A DNA stretch of 64,000 nt from Armatimonadota bacterium. Its GTDB lineage: Bacteria > Armatimonadota > Fimbriimonadia > Fimbriimonadales > Fimbriimonadaceae. Shown here in pieces: positions 36,837-46,868 of the stretch. The first letter of the stretch is position 1, and each line of letters opens with the position of its first letter. The stretch spans positions 310,001 to 374,000 of the forward strand of contig DAIDHV010000002.1 of NCBI GenBank assembly GCA_027451905.1. Reading direction: 5' to 3'. The notes below the pieces were generated by a model. That model was not told the origin of the DNA. It ran no database searches and saw only the letters and a list, made by a program, of their open reading frames with translations. The position numbers were made by a program, and so were the translations under genes.

Positions 36837-36907
36837 GGTAACCGTCTGATTTCAGCGCAAATCAGACGGTTACCTTGAACAATTGCCATGGATCGGCAAT
36901 TGTTCAA
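36837..36907. repeat. Two abutting perfect palindromes between pxpC and the GH3 gene
   Basis: A 16-bp perfect inverted repeat (36837-36852 with 36859-36874; GGTAACCGTCTGATTT, 6-nt loop) is directly followed by a 13-bp perfect one (36875-36887 with 36895-36907; TTGAACAATTGCC, 7-nt loop). The genes on both sides converge, so a two-way terminator is possible, but T tracts are absent. Could also be a REP/MITE-like element. Confidence 0.75.
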
Positions 36908-36939
36908 CACCCTCGTAGGTAGGTTGGGCCTAGAAGGCT

Positions 36940-39489
36940 CTAGCCCTTGGCTTTAGGATAGAAGATTTCTTTGGAGCGGCCAACCATTCTCACGATCCCA
37001 GATTCTCGATCCATATCGGCAGGGCCTCCGCCTACCCAAACCCTGAACGGTTCCGGTTCGTCCCAATAACTGGTGTCTTGGTGAAGCACGGCAAGAAGTC
37101 TTGCTGGCACATACATTTTCACCCACTTAGATTCTCCTGGATTGAGGGTGACCCGATTGATTGCTCGCAGATTGAGGTTTGGCATTGGCAGGGATGGTTT
37201 TAGGTACCGCAGGTAAAGTTCAACCACCTCGGTGCCAGTGCGTTTGCCGGTGTTGGTGACTTTCACCTCGACAGGCAGTCCTTTTCCGGTAGCCACCGCA
37301 TGCGGCATTTTTAGATTGGAAAACCGGAAGGAAGTATAGGAAAGACCATAGCCAAATTGCCAAAGCGGAGTGGGAGGATCAAACCGATAGGTCCGTCCCT
37401 TCATGCTGTAGTTGGCAATGGGTGGCAATTCCTGAAGCCCTTTTACGATCGTCACTGGCAGCTTTCCGCTTGGATTGTATTTGCCAAACAAGACGTCGGC
37501 AACACTGTCTCCCCCTTCTTCCCCGGGATACCAAGCTTCAACAATGGCAGGAATGTGGCTCTTGCTCCATGGGTCACTGATGGGACCTCCATTGACATAA
37601 ACCTCCACGATTGGTTTTCCGAGTTTCTTTAAAGCCTTCAGCAGCCCCAACTGAACCTTGGGCAACCCAATTTTGTCGCGGTCATGAGATTCACCCTCTT
37701 GGTTATTGGTGATTCCGGTGACGGCAATGATCATGTCTGCCTTGGCGGCAGCGGCAAGAGCAGCTTGATAAGGCTTGGTATTGGGCATGGCCCAGTCAAG
37801 ATGGGCTTCCGCACCGCCGCCAGCCTGAAAGTACTCAACCGTGATGGGGTAGGTTTGGCCGGCGTCCAACTGCACCGCGGCTTGTGTCGTTTGAGGGGCA
37901 TGGACTGACCAGTCTTCGAGGATCATTTTGTGGTTGAGAATCACCCTCATGCCATCATCACAGGTCATCGCAATTTGGTATGTGCCGGTGATGGGAGCTG
38001 TCAACGTCCCCTTCCATCGAACGCTAAAATTGGTTTGAGGGAACCCTTTTTGGGGCGAGTTGTCCCAGCTAAAGTCAATGCGTCGGTCTTTTCTTGTAAA
38101 CGTCGGAGCCCCGCTTAGGTTTTGATTATCGAAGTATGACCCCGTAACCGAAAGCGCGGTTCCTGGAATTGGCTCGGTTTGGGTCAGCGATTCAATTCCG
38201 CAGCCCGGTTCTACCAAAACCTTCACTCCCGAGGCAACTGCTTTTTGGATACCAGCCGCGATGCTGATCACATCGTTGTTGTTTCCGTGGTAGTTTCCAA
38301 GTAGGGTTTCCGTCGATTCTGCGTTTGGGCCCACCACGGCAATGGTTTTGATATGTGGAGATAAGGGCAAGAGGTGGTTCTGATTTTTCAAAAGAACCAT
38401 TGACTCGTCTCCCAACTTCCTGGCAAGAGCGCGGTGAGCGGCACTATTGACCACCGACATCGGGATTGAATCCCACTTGGTATGAGGGTCAAACATGCCC
38501 AACCTTACTCTGGCCTCCATCAGCCTTTCTACTGATCTGTCTAAGTCCGATTTTTTAATCAGACCCTGGGCCAAGGCTTGCTTGAGGGCTTTATAGGCAT
38601 CTCCACAGTCAAGGTCGCATCCCGCCTTAATGGCTACCGCTGCACCCTCCGCTAGGGTTTTTGTGTAATGGTGGTTGTAGGTAATGCAGGCAATGGCATC
38701 ACAATCGGAGACTACATATCCTTTGAATCCCCATCTTTTGCGCAACACGGTGCCAAGAAGATAGTGGTTTGCACAGTCTGGGACACCGTTGACTCCGCTA
38801 TATGCACCCATGATGGACCACGCATTACCATAGACAATTGCGTCTTGGAAAGCGGGCAAGTAGGTTAAAAACATGTTTCGGGGAGAGATATTGACGTTGA
38901 ATCCGTACCTCAGGGGGTCTGGCCCATCGTGAACTGCGTAATGTTTGGGGGTCGAAATGGTCTTGAGATGCAACGGGTTGTTGCCTTGGAGACCTGTGAC
39001 GTATTGAATTGCAAACTGGCCGGTTAAGAAGGGATCCTCTCCGTAGGTTTCCTGGCCTCTGCCCCATCTTGGATCTCGAAAGATATTGATGTTTGGCGCC
39101 CAAGAATCGAGTCCTTGGTTCCAAATCCACTTGCCAACTTTTTGTTGATCATTCCAACGAGCTCGCTCTTCATCGCTGATCGCAACTGCCATTTTATGGA
39201 CTTCTTGAGGATCAAAAGTGGCACCCAGCCCAATGCATTGAGGGAAAATCGTTATGTTTCCTGGGCTTGTGGCGACGCCGTGCAGAGATTCACTCCACCA
39301 ATGGTATTCAGGAAGCCCAAGCCGAGGGATGGCGGGAGCATCATTGAGCATCTGGTTAATTTCTTCGTCGGTCGTCATCCGATCCACAAGGGCCCAGGCT
39401 CGGACGGAAGGAGACAGGCTGGTGTTTAGCCAAGGTCGGCTAATGTTTCTTGAAGTGATGCTTGCAACTAGAAGCGCGGCAGTGAGCAT
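36940..39489 (-). CDS. Secreted beta-glucosidase/beta-xylosidase, GH3 with PA14 domain
   Basis: 849 residues. Likely signal peptide (MLTAALLVASITSRN). GH3 N-domain about 25-330 with LGLPEYHWWSESLHGVA and the nucleophile Asp262 in FKGYVVSDCDAI; the (alpha/beta)6 domain carries a PA14 insert at about residues 440-575 (FSVRWKGTLTAPITGTYQIA); the C-terminal fibronectin-III-like domain follows (VKVTNTGKRTGTEVVELYL). The subsite pattern (SDCDAI, SESLHG) resembles bacterial beta-xylosidases/glucosidases. Together with the GH27 and GH50-like enzymes it points to plant or algal polysaccharide use. Confidence 0.93.
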   Translation of the reverse strand: MLTAALLVASITSRNISRPWLNTSLSPSVRAWALVDRMTTDEEINQMLNDAPAIPRLGLPEYHWWSESLHGVATSPGNITIFPQCIGLGATFDPQEVHKMAVAISDEERARWNDQQKVGKWIWNQGLDSWAPNINIFRDPRWGRGQETYGEDPFLTGQFAIQYVTGLQGNNPLHLKTISTPKHYAVHDGPDPLRYGFNVNISPRNMFLTYLPAFQDAIVYGNAWSIMGAYSGVNGVPDCANHYLLGTVLRKRWGFKGYVVSDCDAIACITYNHHYTKTLAEGAAVAIKAGCDLDCGDAYKALKQALAQGLIKKSDLDRSVERLMEARVRLGMFDPHTKWDSIPMSVVNSAAHRALARKLGDESMVLLKNQNHLLPLSPHIKTIAVVGPNAESTETLLGNYHGNNNDVISIAAGIQKAVASGVKVLVEPGCGIESLTQTEPIPGTALSVTGSYFDNQNLSGAPTFTRKDRRIDFSWDNSPQKGFPQTNFSVRWKGTLTAPITGTYQIAMTCDDGMRVILNHKMILEDWSVHAPQTTQAAVQLDAGQTYPITVEYFQAGGGAEAHLDWAMPNTKPYQAALAAAAKADMIIAVTGITNNQEGESHDRDKIGLPKVQLGLLKALKKLGKPIVEVYVNGGPISDPWSKSHIPAIVEAWYPGEEGGDSVADVLFGKYNPSGKLPVTIVKGLQELPPIANYSMKGRTYRFDPPTPLWQFGYGLSYTSFRFSNLKMPHAVATGKGLPVEVKVTNTGKRTGTEVVELYLRYLKPSLPMPNLNLRAINRVTLNPGESKWVKMYVPARLLAVLHQDTSYWDEPEPFRVWVGGGPADMDRESGIVRMVGRSKEIFYPKAKG

Positions 39490-39578
39490 GAATCCATTTT
39501 ATAACACTCGATCAAATTGCGTTATTGAGCACCAAGAAAAAGGAGACTTTCCTTATTTCTGATGGGTAAGATCAGTTT

Positions 39579-40040
39579 GTGGACCTAAAACAGTTTGTGG
39601 CTAATCGAGTTCAGCGGTCATTTGAAATCCTTCAATGCGATTTAGAGAATCTGCCCGAGGAAGCTTTTTCAAAGTGCTTTGGAGGCAAGGCACGTACAGT
39701 CGCTGACCTTGTTCACGAACTGAACCTTGTGAACGATCACATTGGGCTAACCCTCCGAGGAGAGCCACTGTTTGATTGGCCGGAAGGATGGATAACCGCA
39801 CCAGAGGATCAAAGGACAAAAGAATCGGTGCTAAGCGCGTTCCAAGCCTCTTCTGCGAAGTTTAAGGACATGGTGAACAACTTCACTGCGCAGCAGTTAG
39901 AGGAAACGGTTGTCTCTGATGGCAAGGAGACCACAAGGTTCAACCAATGCCTGTTTGTATCGATGCACAATTGGTATCACAGTGGGCAGTTCAACTTTAT
40001 CCAAACCTTGCTAGGTGACGATGGCTGGCACTGGAGTTAG
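39579..40040 (+). CDS. DinB-like (YfiT/DUF-type) four-helix protein
   Basis: 153 residues starting with GTG at 39579. Helical bundle with the metal-binding histidines in VHELNLVNDHIG and SMHNWYHSGQFN, the pattern of DinB/YfiT thiol-transferase-like proteins. Role unknown. Divergent from the GH3 gene and convergent with the uvrA 3' part, with only 6 bases between stops. Confidence 0.72.
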   Translation: MDLKQFVANRVQRSFEILQCDLENLPEEAFSKCFGGKARTVADLVHELNLVNDHIGLTLRGEPLFDWPEGWITAPEDQRTKESVLSAFQASSAKFKDMVNNFTAQQLEETVVSDGKETTRFNQCLFVSMHNWYHSGQFNFIQTLLGDDGWHWS

Positions 40041-40046
40041 CCAACG

Positions 40047-41114
40047 TTAAGCTCTTGCGGCGGCTTTTAAGAAAATCTCTTTTAAGAACGAGCCGGTATG
40101 GCTTGCGGCGACGGCGGCTAAATCTTCTGGAGTCCCCGTCCCGACAATTCTACCGCCTGCTGCGCCGCCTTCTGGGCCGAGGTCTATAAGGTAATCGGCA
40201 GTTTTAATGACATCAAGATTGTGTTCAATCACAATGACGGTGTTTCCAGTGTCCACCAGCTTTTGCAGGACAGTGAGAAGCCGGTTCACGTCCTCGAAAT
40301 GAAGACCAGTCGTTGGTTCATCAAGGATGTATAGAGTTTGGCCAGTGGCGCGTTTAGAAAGTTCGGCCGCTAATTTAATTCTTTGAGCTTCTCCGCCAGA
40401 CAGGGTTGTGGCAGGTTGACCCATGCGAATGTATCCGAGCCCAACTTCTTGGAGGGTTTCTAGCTTTCGGTAAATCTTTGGTATCGGCTGAAAGAAGTCG
40501 CAAGCTTCGTCAATCGTCATGTTGAGGACGTCGGAAATGTTCTTGCCTTTATACTTCACCTCAAGGGTTTCTCGGTTGTACCGTTTGCCCTTGCAGAGAT
40601 CACAAGGAACATAGACGTCTGGCAAAAACACCATTTCAATCTTTAAGACGCCGTCCCCCTTGCAGGCCTCACAGCGCCCTCCTTTGACGTTAAATGAGAA
40701 TCTTCCGTTCTTGTAGCCCCTTATCTTCGCATCCGGAGTGAGGGCAAACAGCTCTCGAATCATGTCGAATGTGCCGGTGTAAGTGGCAGGATTGGAGCGA
40801 GGAGTTCTGCCGATTGGCGATTGATCAATATCAATAACTTTGTCAATCGATTCATGCCCTTCAAGAGACTCATGGGGAGACCAAACTGTTCTTGTTCCGT
40901 AGACTTCAAACATCAGCCTTGGGAACAATGTGTCTTGAATGAGAGTTGATTTCCCGGACCCAGAGACGCCGGTGACGCAAACAAAAAGTCCTAACGGGAA
41001 CGCCACGTCTACATTTTTAAGATTGTTGCCTCTTGCCCCCCTCAGCACGATCCAATCCGGCGCTTGAACTGCGGGGGAAAGTTCTATGGGCCGTCGAAGG
41101 GATGATTTAGCCAC
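40047..41114 (-). CDS. uvrA: UvrA, C-terminal half (second ABC module) as a separate reading frame
   Basis: 355 residues from GTG 41114. Contains the complete second ABC module of the excinuclease damage sensor: [14 protein letters not shown], Walker [17 protein letters not shown], the zinc module [14 protein letters not shown]...[10 protein letters not shown], signature [12 protein letters not shown] and Walker [17 protein letters not shown] 41114 overlaps the stop of the N-terminal half by 8 bases and is preceded by AAAGGAG at a 9-nt spacing, and the resulting start MAKSSLRRP is plausible. The frame stays open to 41282, but that part shows no UvrA similarity. Either a true gene split, a programmed +1 shift, or a one-base error. 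Confidence 0.85.
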   Translation of the reverse strand: MAKSSLRRPIELSPAVQAPDWIVLRGARGNNLKNVDVAFPLGLFVCVTGVSGSGKSTLIQDTLFPRLMFEVYGTRTVWSPHESLEGHESIDKVIDIDQSPIGRTPRSNPATYTGTFDMIRELFALTPDAKIRGYKNGRFSFNVKGGRCEACKGDGVLKIEMVFLPDVYVPCDLCKGKRYNRETLEVKYKGKNISDVLNMTIDEACDFFQPIPKIYRKLETLQEVGLGYIRMGQPATTLSGGEAQRIKLAAELSKRATGQTLYILDEPTTGLHFEDVNRLLTVLQKLVDTGNTVIVIEHNLDVIKTADYLIDLGPEGGAAGGRIVGTGTPEDLAAVAASHTGSFLKEIFLKAAARA

Positions 41115-43158
41115 TGGCTTTAGCTCCTTTCGCTGATTTGGCAGTGCTTCGTTTGATGACCTTGCCGTTTTCCTTGGACTTTTTGGAAGCACTTGAGGCG
41201 CGAGGTTGCGCAACCGCATTTGTTGGCAAGGTGGCAAGTGGAGAGGCCGACCGAGGCTTGCGTCTGACCTTGGGGATCGCAATCTTTAACTTGCCGGTGA
41301 GGTATTTGGCGGTAATCGCTTCAGATTTTAGGAATTCCTCTACGGTTCCCTGGGCTACCACATGGCCGCCATGTTCACCCGCGCCCGGGCCAAGTTCAAG
41401 AAGGTGATCGGCAGCAAGCATGGTTTCTTCGTCGTGCTCAACAACGAGGACGGTGTTCCCAAGGTCTCGCAATTTCAGCAAGGTCTCGATGAGCTTTCGA
41501 TTGTCCCTTTGGTGGAGGCCGATGCTGGGCTCGTCAAGGATATAAAGGCAGCCCATAAGGCCGCTTCCAATTTGGGTTGCAAGGCGAATCCGCTGGGCCT
41601 CGCCTCCTGCTAAGGTCCTTGCGTTTCTATCTAAGGTTAGGTAGCTAAGACCAACATCAATGAGGAATCGAAGCCTTTCCTGCACTTCTTTGATGGCCCG
41701 CTCACCGATTTTGAGCTGGCGCGCATTGAACTTCTTGGGAAGAGATTCAAAGAAATCGTAAGCGTCGGATATGGAATAAGCGGCGACTTCGCTGAGATCC
41801 TTGCCTCCTACCAAGACGCTTAGTGACTCCGGCTTGAGCCTTTTGCCGTTGCAGGTTGGGCACGGCTTGGTTGACATGTACTGCTCAAGGTCTTGCTTAA
41901 CCCATTCGCTTTCGGTTTGTTCGTATCGCTTGCGAAGGGTTGCGGTTACTCCTTGCCATTGGGTTCGAAAAGTACGTTCGGTTTTGCTGTAGCTCATTCG
42001 GACCAGAACCGGTTCTTCGAGACCGTTCCAAACCGCGGAAAGGGCTGCGGGAGGGATTTGATTCACGGGAAGAGAGGCATCAAAGCCCATGGCGCGTCCT
42101 ACGGCATCGAGGATTTCTGGCCACCATTCTTTGACTTCGCCAGATTTATAGACAAAAGGGGCAATCGCCCCATCCCGGAGGGGTTTGTTATGGTCCGGAA
42201 TGACAAGGTCAGGGTCAAACTCGGTTCTTGTCCCGAGGCCGGTGCAGTCTGGGCAGGCCCCAAAAGGGGAGTTGAAAGAAAACATGCGGGGCTCTAGGTC
42301 GGTGAGCTGGAATCCACAAACTGGGCAAGCGTAGGCTTCGCTGTAGAGAACCGAAATGGTTCCGTCGTCTGACTTCTCGGCGGTTGGTGGAACTGGCATC
42401 CCCTCTGGCAAGGGGTAATTTAGGGAAATGAGCCCGTTTCCAAGTTTCAAGGCTGCTTCAATGGAATCGGTCAGTCGGCGCTCGAGCCCTTCTTTTACAA
42501 CAATCCTATCGACAATTACTTCGATGGTGTGTTGTTTGTAGCGATCCATGGGAATGTCGTCAGTCACCTCGTAAACGATCCCGTCTACCCTCACCCTGAC
42601 GTACCCCGCCTTGTTGATGTCGGCAAGAACGCTTTTGTACTCCCCTTTTCTTGCTCTCACCACGGGAGCAAGTATTTGCAGCCTTGTGCCTTCGGGCAGG
42701 GCTAGGGCGGCTTCTACAATCTGATCAGCGGATTGCCGCTCGATAGGCCCATGCCCATTAATGCAGTGAGGCACTCCCGTTCTTGCAAAGAGGATTCTGA
42801 GGTAGTCGTAGATTTCGGTGACGGTTCCAACCGTGGAACGCGGATTCTTCGAGGCGCTTTTTTGATCAATGGATACGGCGGGGGATAGGCCTTCGATGTG
42901 GTCAACATCGGGCTTATCCATTTGGCCAAGAAATTGCCGCGCGTAGGCGCTTAGAGATTCGACATATCTTCGTTGTCCCTCTGCATAGATGGTTTCAAAG
43001 GCAAGAGAAGATTTGCCCGATCCAGAAAGGCCGGTGATGACTACAAGCTTGTCGCGAGGGATTTCAACCGTAATGTTTTTGAGATTGTTTTCTCTTGCCC
43101 CCACAACGAGGAGCCTATCGGTAATGGATTGGCGATTTTCTGATGGAGGGGTCCTCAT
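41107..43158 (-). CDS. uvrA: UvrA, N-terminal half (first ABC module), ending at the inter-module linker
   Basis: 683 residues from ATG 43158 (open to TTG 43203). First ABC module: [20 protein letters not shown], Walker [17 protein letters not shown], the UvrB/DNA-binding inserts, zinc module CPVCGFQL...CPDCTGLG, signature [12 protein letters not shown], Walker [13 protein letters not shown]. After [15 protein letters not shown], where normal UvrA runs straight into module two, it continues for about 49 Ala/Ser/Lys-rich residues and stops at 41107. UvrA is normally one chain of about 940-1000 residues. All catalytic parts of both halves are intact. Confidence 0.9.
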   Translation of the reverse strand: MRTPPSENRQSITDRLLVVGARENNLKNITVEIPRDKLVVITGLSGSGKSSLAFETIYAEGQRRYVESLSAYARQFLGQMDKPDVDHIEGLSPAVSIDQKSASKNPRSTVGTVTEIYDYLRILFARTGVPHCINGHGPIERQSADQIVEAALALPEGTRLQILAPVVRARKGEYKSVLADINKAGYVRVRVDGIVYEVTDDIPMDRYKQHTIEVIVDRIVVKEGLERRLTDSIEAALKLGNGLISLNYPLPEGMPVPPTAEKSDDGTISVLYSEAYACPVCGFQLTDLEPRMFSFNSPFGACPDCTGLGTRTEFDPDLVIPDHNKPLRDGAIAPFVYKSGEVKEWWPEILDAVGRAMGFDASLPVNQIPPAALSAVWNGLEEPVLVRMSYSKTERTFRTQWQGVTATLRKRYEQTESEWVKQDLEQYMSTKPCPTCNGKRLKPESLSVLVGGKDLSEVAAYSISDAYDFFESLPKKFNARQLKIGERAIKEVQERLRFLIDVGLSYLTLDRNARTLAGGEAQRIRLATQIGSGLMGCLYILDEPSIGLHQRDNRKLIETLLKLRDLGNTVLVVEHDEETMLAADHLLELGPGAGEHGGHVVAQGTVEEFLKSEAITAKYLTGKLKIAIPKVRRKPRSASPLATLPTNAVAQPRASSASKKSKENGKVIKRSTAKSAKGAKASG
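41124..41130 (-). promoter_or_regulatory. Shine-Dalgarno in front of the UvrA C-terminal half
   Basis: AAAGGAG inside the last codons of the N-terminal half, 9 nt before GTG 41114. It supports independent, coupled translation of the second half. Confidence 0.7.
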
Positions 43159-43291
43159 TTTTATGTATTTCAGTAGACGTAAATCTACCTTAAAAGGGTG
43201 CAATTTGGTATGTTTGGAAAGGCCTTTGTAATACTACGAAAGGAGGACCTAGTTTATCTTGAGGCATAAAGGGCCAGACGCGATGGATCAA

Positions 43292-43822
43292 TTAGTGATG
43301 CTTTTGGGCTAACCTAACGAGGGATTGAGCAAGGAGAAAACTGTAGCCATTCCATAAAAGAAGGGGCAAAGTTGCAAACAGAGCCCATGTTTTGGCTTCT
43401 TTAGGAACTTGCAGAACGAGCAAAGTTGCCCAAACCAGGGATAGAAGAAGAACAGAGCCGGTGACGAGGGGCTGAGGAGTCACAAACAATCCCCAAGCGG
43501 CAAGGGCAGGGGTCAGAATGAATCCATAGAACAGACCAACCGCCAGAGGCTTGATTTTGCCAAAGGGAACAAAGTTCACGGCAAAAATGGCGGCAGGAAC
43601 AAAGAGCACCAGCCACAAGATGTTAAACATCCAATCGTGGAGCGCATATTTTGGCTTGATCGCAGGTTCGTACCATCCTGGCATGGCGTGGCGGCCAGCA
43701 AGGGTGCAGGCAAATTCAAAGATATATACGCTGAGAACAAGGACAGCGGTCAGCCGAGATTGGGGGTTGGCGGGTTTTGGCTGAGGGGTGGAACCGGACT
43801 CGTTAAAACTGGCAGCACTCAC
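43292..43822 (-). CDS. TspO/MBR family membrane protein (divergent)
   Basis: 176 residues with five hydrophobic segments after a hydrophilic N-terminus of about 22 residues. WYEPAIKPKYALHDWMFNIL corresponds to the TspO W-Y-x3-KP-x-P-P-x-x-F block, and the C-terminal LLPLLLWNGYSFLLAQSL to the last helix. TspO proteins bind tetrapyrroles and affect stress and porphyrin handling. Several usual Trp/Pro residues are replaced, so the ligand may differ. Confidence 0.65.
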   Translation of the reverse strand: MSAASFNESGSTPQPKPANPQSRLTAVLVLSVYIFEFACTLAGRHAMPGWYEPAIKPKYALHDWMFNILWLVLFVPAAIFAVNFVPFGKIKPLAVGLFYGFILTPALAAWGLFVTPQPLVTGSVLLLSLVWATLLVLQVPKEAKTWALFATLPLLLWNGYSFLLAQSLVRLAQKHH

Positions 43823-44106
43823 TACAGAAAGTGTAGCAACAACCGGCTCATCTGTAAATATTTGAAGATCACGAATCAGCTGCCAGCAACTGTTCTATTG
43901 GCAAGCGCCGAGCCTTGCTTTAAGGTTGAGGGGCAAGATTGACGAAGCCAGGCACGACGATTGCCGATTGAAAAAAGCCTTTAATTTGCAGGAAGTTGAG
44001 TTGAAACTGAGGGTGAGGATTGAGAATCCACCCATTGCCTCTGAGAATAGGATATTGTGAAACCAAGCATCCCGAGGAACGTCAAAGGGATGCACTCTAA
44101 AACACT

Positions 44107-45615
44107 ATGAACGCATTACTACTCCTTGCCCTGGCGGCGACGTCTCCAAAATCGATTCCGATTGCAACTTCAAAAATTATCGGAGTTACCATTTCAACGG
44201 GGGGATATGCCCTTGTGGAAAGAGAAATCACGATTCCGGCAGGGGGCGAAGGTGAAGTTGATCTGTTGCCAAAAGCGGTCAACGGAACAGTTTGGTTTGA
44301 AACCGCTCCTAACGTTCACATCGATTCCATTCAGACGGGGCCGAGAGTTCACCAAACGGAAGTTGCGGTGGGATCACTTGGAGAGTTGCTTCAGTCAAAC
44401 GTGGGCAAAGAGGTCACGGTTCAGACCGACAAGGGAGCTTACTCAGGAAAGATTCTCAGCGCCATCTCAGAGAATTACGTCGTGCTTTCCACCACTCAGG
44501 GCACCCAAATTGTTAGCCTTCAATCGATCCTATCCATTTCGGGTGGTAATGGCCTTACCTATCAGAAGCCCCAAGTTGAAAAGAGTTGGGCCATGGATAT
44601 CAAGCTTAGCTCCCAAAAGAGCGTAAAAATTGGGATGATAGACCTCGAAAAAGGGGCAAGTTGGTCACCTGCATACCTCCTCGATATTTCCAAACCAAAA
44701 ACTGGATCCTTGACTGCGCGAGCAGAGATCGATAATCAGGTGGGAGACTTTCAAGATCTTGAAGTGCATTTGGTGACCGGCTTGCCCCCCGTTTCTAACA
44801 TTAATGACCTTGATGGGCTTTTTGTGGAAGATCATGAGATCACACCCCTCCCCCGATTCGCGATGCAAGAAGCTAAGGTTGGGATCGGCGGATTTGGTGG
44901 AGGGGCCGCGCTTTCCGCCAACAATGGCTTAATGGTCAGCCCGCTTGCTAACGTGAGAAACCATAACCTCTTTATTTATCGTCTGCCTAATATCACCCTT
45001 CTGAACAATCACAAGGGCTATTTTGTGAGCCTAAGAAAGAAAGTTCACTACTTTAGCAAATACAAATGGGACGTCAATAATGACCTCGTTTCTAACCAGC
45101 GCGTGTTCATTACCAATAACGGTCCAATCTCCGCTCAACAGTCCGTTGAGCACTATTATGAGTTCAAGAATGACACCGGTGAGCCCCTTAGCGGCGGGCC
45201 GATGACCTTAATGAGTGAGAGGGAAATTCTTGGTCAGTCCAATGTCGGTGAAGTGGCGGAAGGAGCGCAGGTGATTCTCCCCTTTGGCAATTCCAGCAAG
45301 CTTCAGGGAACCCTTGCTCAAAAAGAGTTGAGCCGCACAAGGACGAGTGAGGTTGCGGTGAAAGATCAGGTGTGGGATGAGTCTGAGGTGATTACGACTT
45401 TAACGATTCAGAATTTTGATTCCAATCCCAGAACCGTCACCATCAAGTGCCCCTTTGTTGGCACTGTTTTGAATCGGGATGGAAGCGACGTAGTCTACTA
45501 TCCAGGCTCCCCAATCAGCAAAAATCGCTCTGGGGATGCAACTTGGACGGTCGTGATTCCGGCTCACTCTAAAAAATCGGTCAATTTGACCACGAAGTTT
45601 TACGTCCAGGAGTGA
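44107..45615 (+). CDS. DUF4139-like exported beta-rich protein
   Basis: 502 residues with a short hydrophobic N-terminus (MNALLLLALAATSPKS), probably a signal peptide. The pattern KGASWSPAYLLDI, then TARAEIDNQVGDFQDLEVHLVTG and the late NSSKLQGT / VTIKCPF blocks match the order of DUF4139-family proteins, which lack a defined activity. A 7-bp hairpin (44067-44093) is just before the start. The 284-base gap 43823-44106 shows no other gene. Confidence 0.65.
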   Translation: MNALLLLALAATSPKSIPIATSKIIGVTISTGGYALVEREITIPAGGEGEVDLLPKAVNGTVWFETAPNVHIDSIQTGPRVHQTEVAVGSLGELLQSNVGKEVTVQTDKGAYSGKILSAISENYVVLSTTQGTQIVSLQSILSISGGNGLTYQKPQVEKSWAMDIKLSSQKSVKIGMIDLEKGASWSPAYLLDISKPKTGSLTARAEIDNQVGDFQDLEVHLVTGLPPVSNINDLDGLFVEDHEITPLPRFAMQEAKVGIGGFGGGAALSANNGLMVSPLANVRNHNLFIYRLPNITLLNNHKGYFVSLRKKVHYFSKYKWDVNNDLVSNQRVFITNNGPISAQQSVEHYYEFKNDTGEPLSGGPMTLMSEREILGQSNVGEVAEGAQVILPFGNSSKLQGTLAQKELSRTRTSEVAVKDQVWDESEVITTLTIQNFDSNPRTVTIKCPFVGTVLNRDGSDVVYYPGSPISKNRSGDATWTVVIPAHSKKSVNLTTKFYVQE

Positions 45616-45640
45616 TGGCATTTGCTCAGGCAAGCTTAAA

Positions 45641-46816
45641 TTAGGCGGCCTGAGCTTCGGCTTTCATCCTAGACCAGGGCCGGTGCAGGAGAGTTGTCCC
45701 GACAATTGCGGAAGCAACCATGCCCGAATAGATTCCAAGGATGGCAACGCTCCTTGAATCTTCCGATTTGAATGCGAGGGGAACTATAAAGACGCACATT
45801 TTTAATCCCACTCCACCGACAAAGGAAAAGCCGGCAAGAATCTGATTGTTGACTCCTGCCGGAAGTTCTCCAATCCTTGTTTTTGCAATGGCTTTGCCGG
45901 CAAGGAACATGGAAACGGATTTGCCTAATAAGAGGCCAAGACCAACCCCCAAGAAGAGTCTGAGATCAAATATCTGTCGTCCTCCGAAATGAAGATCGGC
46001 TCCAGCGTTGGCGAGCAAGAATATGGGCAGTATTACAAAGTTGACAACGGGAGAAAAAAGACTTTCATAAAGATCTACGTAGGTTGGCTGATGGTGGGGC
46101 AGTCCCTTGTGCTTGCGGGACGGGATGAGGAGGGCAATGATGACTCCGGAAAGAGCGGCATTGACTCCTGCCTTGAAGAAACAGAACCAAACGGCGGCTA
46201 ATACCAGCAAGACGATGCCGAGATGAGGGTTTACCTTTTTAAATCCAACCCAGGCAAGGGCAACCGCAACAAGGCACCAAAGCCCCCAGATGGCATGAAA
46301 ACTGGCAGTAAATAAGATGGCAACTAAGAGGATTCCGCCGACGTCATCAACAAGGGCAACGGTTGCCATAAAAGGGCGCATAGCGCGGGGAACTCTTTCG
46401 GCGGCAAGGGCGAGAACTCCTAAAGAGAGAGCGATATCAGTTGCGGTTGGGATCGGCCACGCGCGGATGTCCGGCGTGCCCCAAGTGATCGCAATGCAGA
46501 CAAGGGCAGGACCAACCATTCCCAAGACTCCCAAAACTGCCGGTGCGATCGCTTTTTTAGCGTTTTTGAACTCGCCATGAAGAAACTCCTTGCGAATTTC
46601 TAGGGTAACCGCGAAAAAGAAAAACGTCATCAAGACGTTATTGATCGTGTCTCGCAAAGAAAAGGGTAGCGTGACTCCAACCGATTTTAGTTTCCAGAAG
46701 GTTTCGTAAGTGGCACCAGAGGAAAGGTTTCGCCATAGGCAAGCCAAGACCACGCAAACGAGGAGCAAGGCTCCTTTACCCACGCTTGATCGAAACCAAT
46801 TGAGGCCCTTATACAT
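45641..46816 (-). CDS. nhaA: Na+/H+ antiporter NhaA
   Basis: 391 residues, about 12 membrane segments. NVLMTFFFFAVTLEIRKEFL, TATDIALSLGVLAL and the essential Asp pair in TVALVDDVGGILLVAI are family-defining; late LLGKSVSMFLAGKAIAKTRI also fits. Exports sodium in exchange for protons at alkaline pH or high salt. No partner genes. Convergent with the DUF4139-like gene. Confidence 0.95.
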   Translation of the reverse strand: MYKGLNWFRSSVGKGALLLVCVVLACLWRNLSSGATYETFWKLKSVGVTLPFSLRDTINNVLMTFFFFAVTLEIRKEFLHGEFKNAKKAIAPAVLGVLGMVGPALVCIAITWGTPDIRAWPIPTATDIALSLGVLALAAERVPRAMRPFMATVALVDDVGGILLVAILFTASFHAIWGLWCLVAVALAWVGFKKVNPHLGIVLLVLAAVWFCFFKAGVNAALSGVIIALLIPSRKHKGLPHHQPTYVDLYESLFSPVVNFVILPIFLLANAGADLHFGGRQIFDLRLFLGVGLGLLLGKSVSMFLAGKAIAKTRIGELPAGVNNQILAGFSFVGGVGLKMCVFIVPLAFKSEDSRSVAILGIYSGMVASAIVGTTLLHRPWSRMKAEAQAA

Positions 46817-46868
46817 TTTTAGTCACGTCCCGTCTCCCATATTACCTAGGGGCATATTAAGAAGGATT

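Noticed and set aside
41115-41282. Upstream extension of the UvrA C-terminal frame to ATG 41282
   Set aside because: These residues are Arg/Pro/Ser-rich with no UvrA similarity and overlap the coding tail of the first half; the GTG at 41114 has a proper ribosome site.
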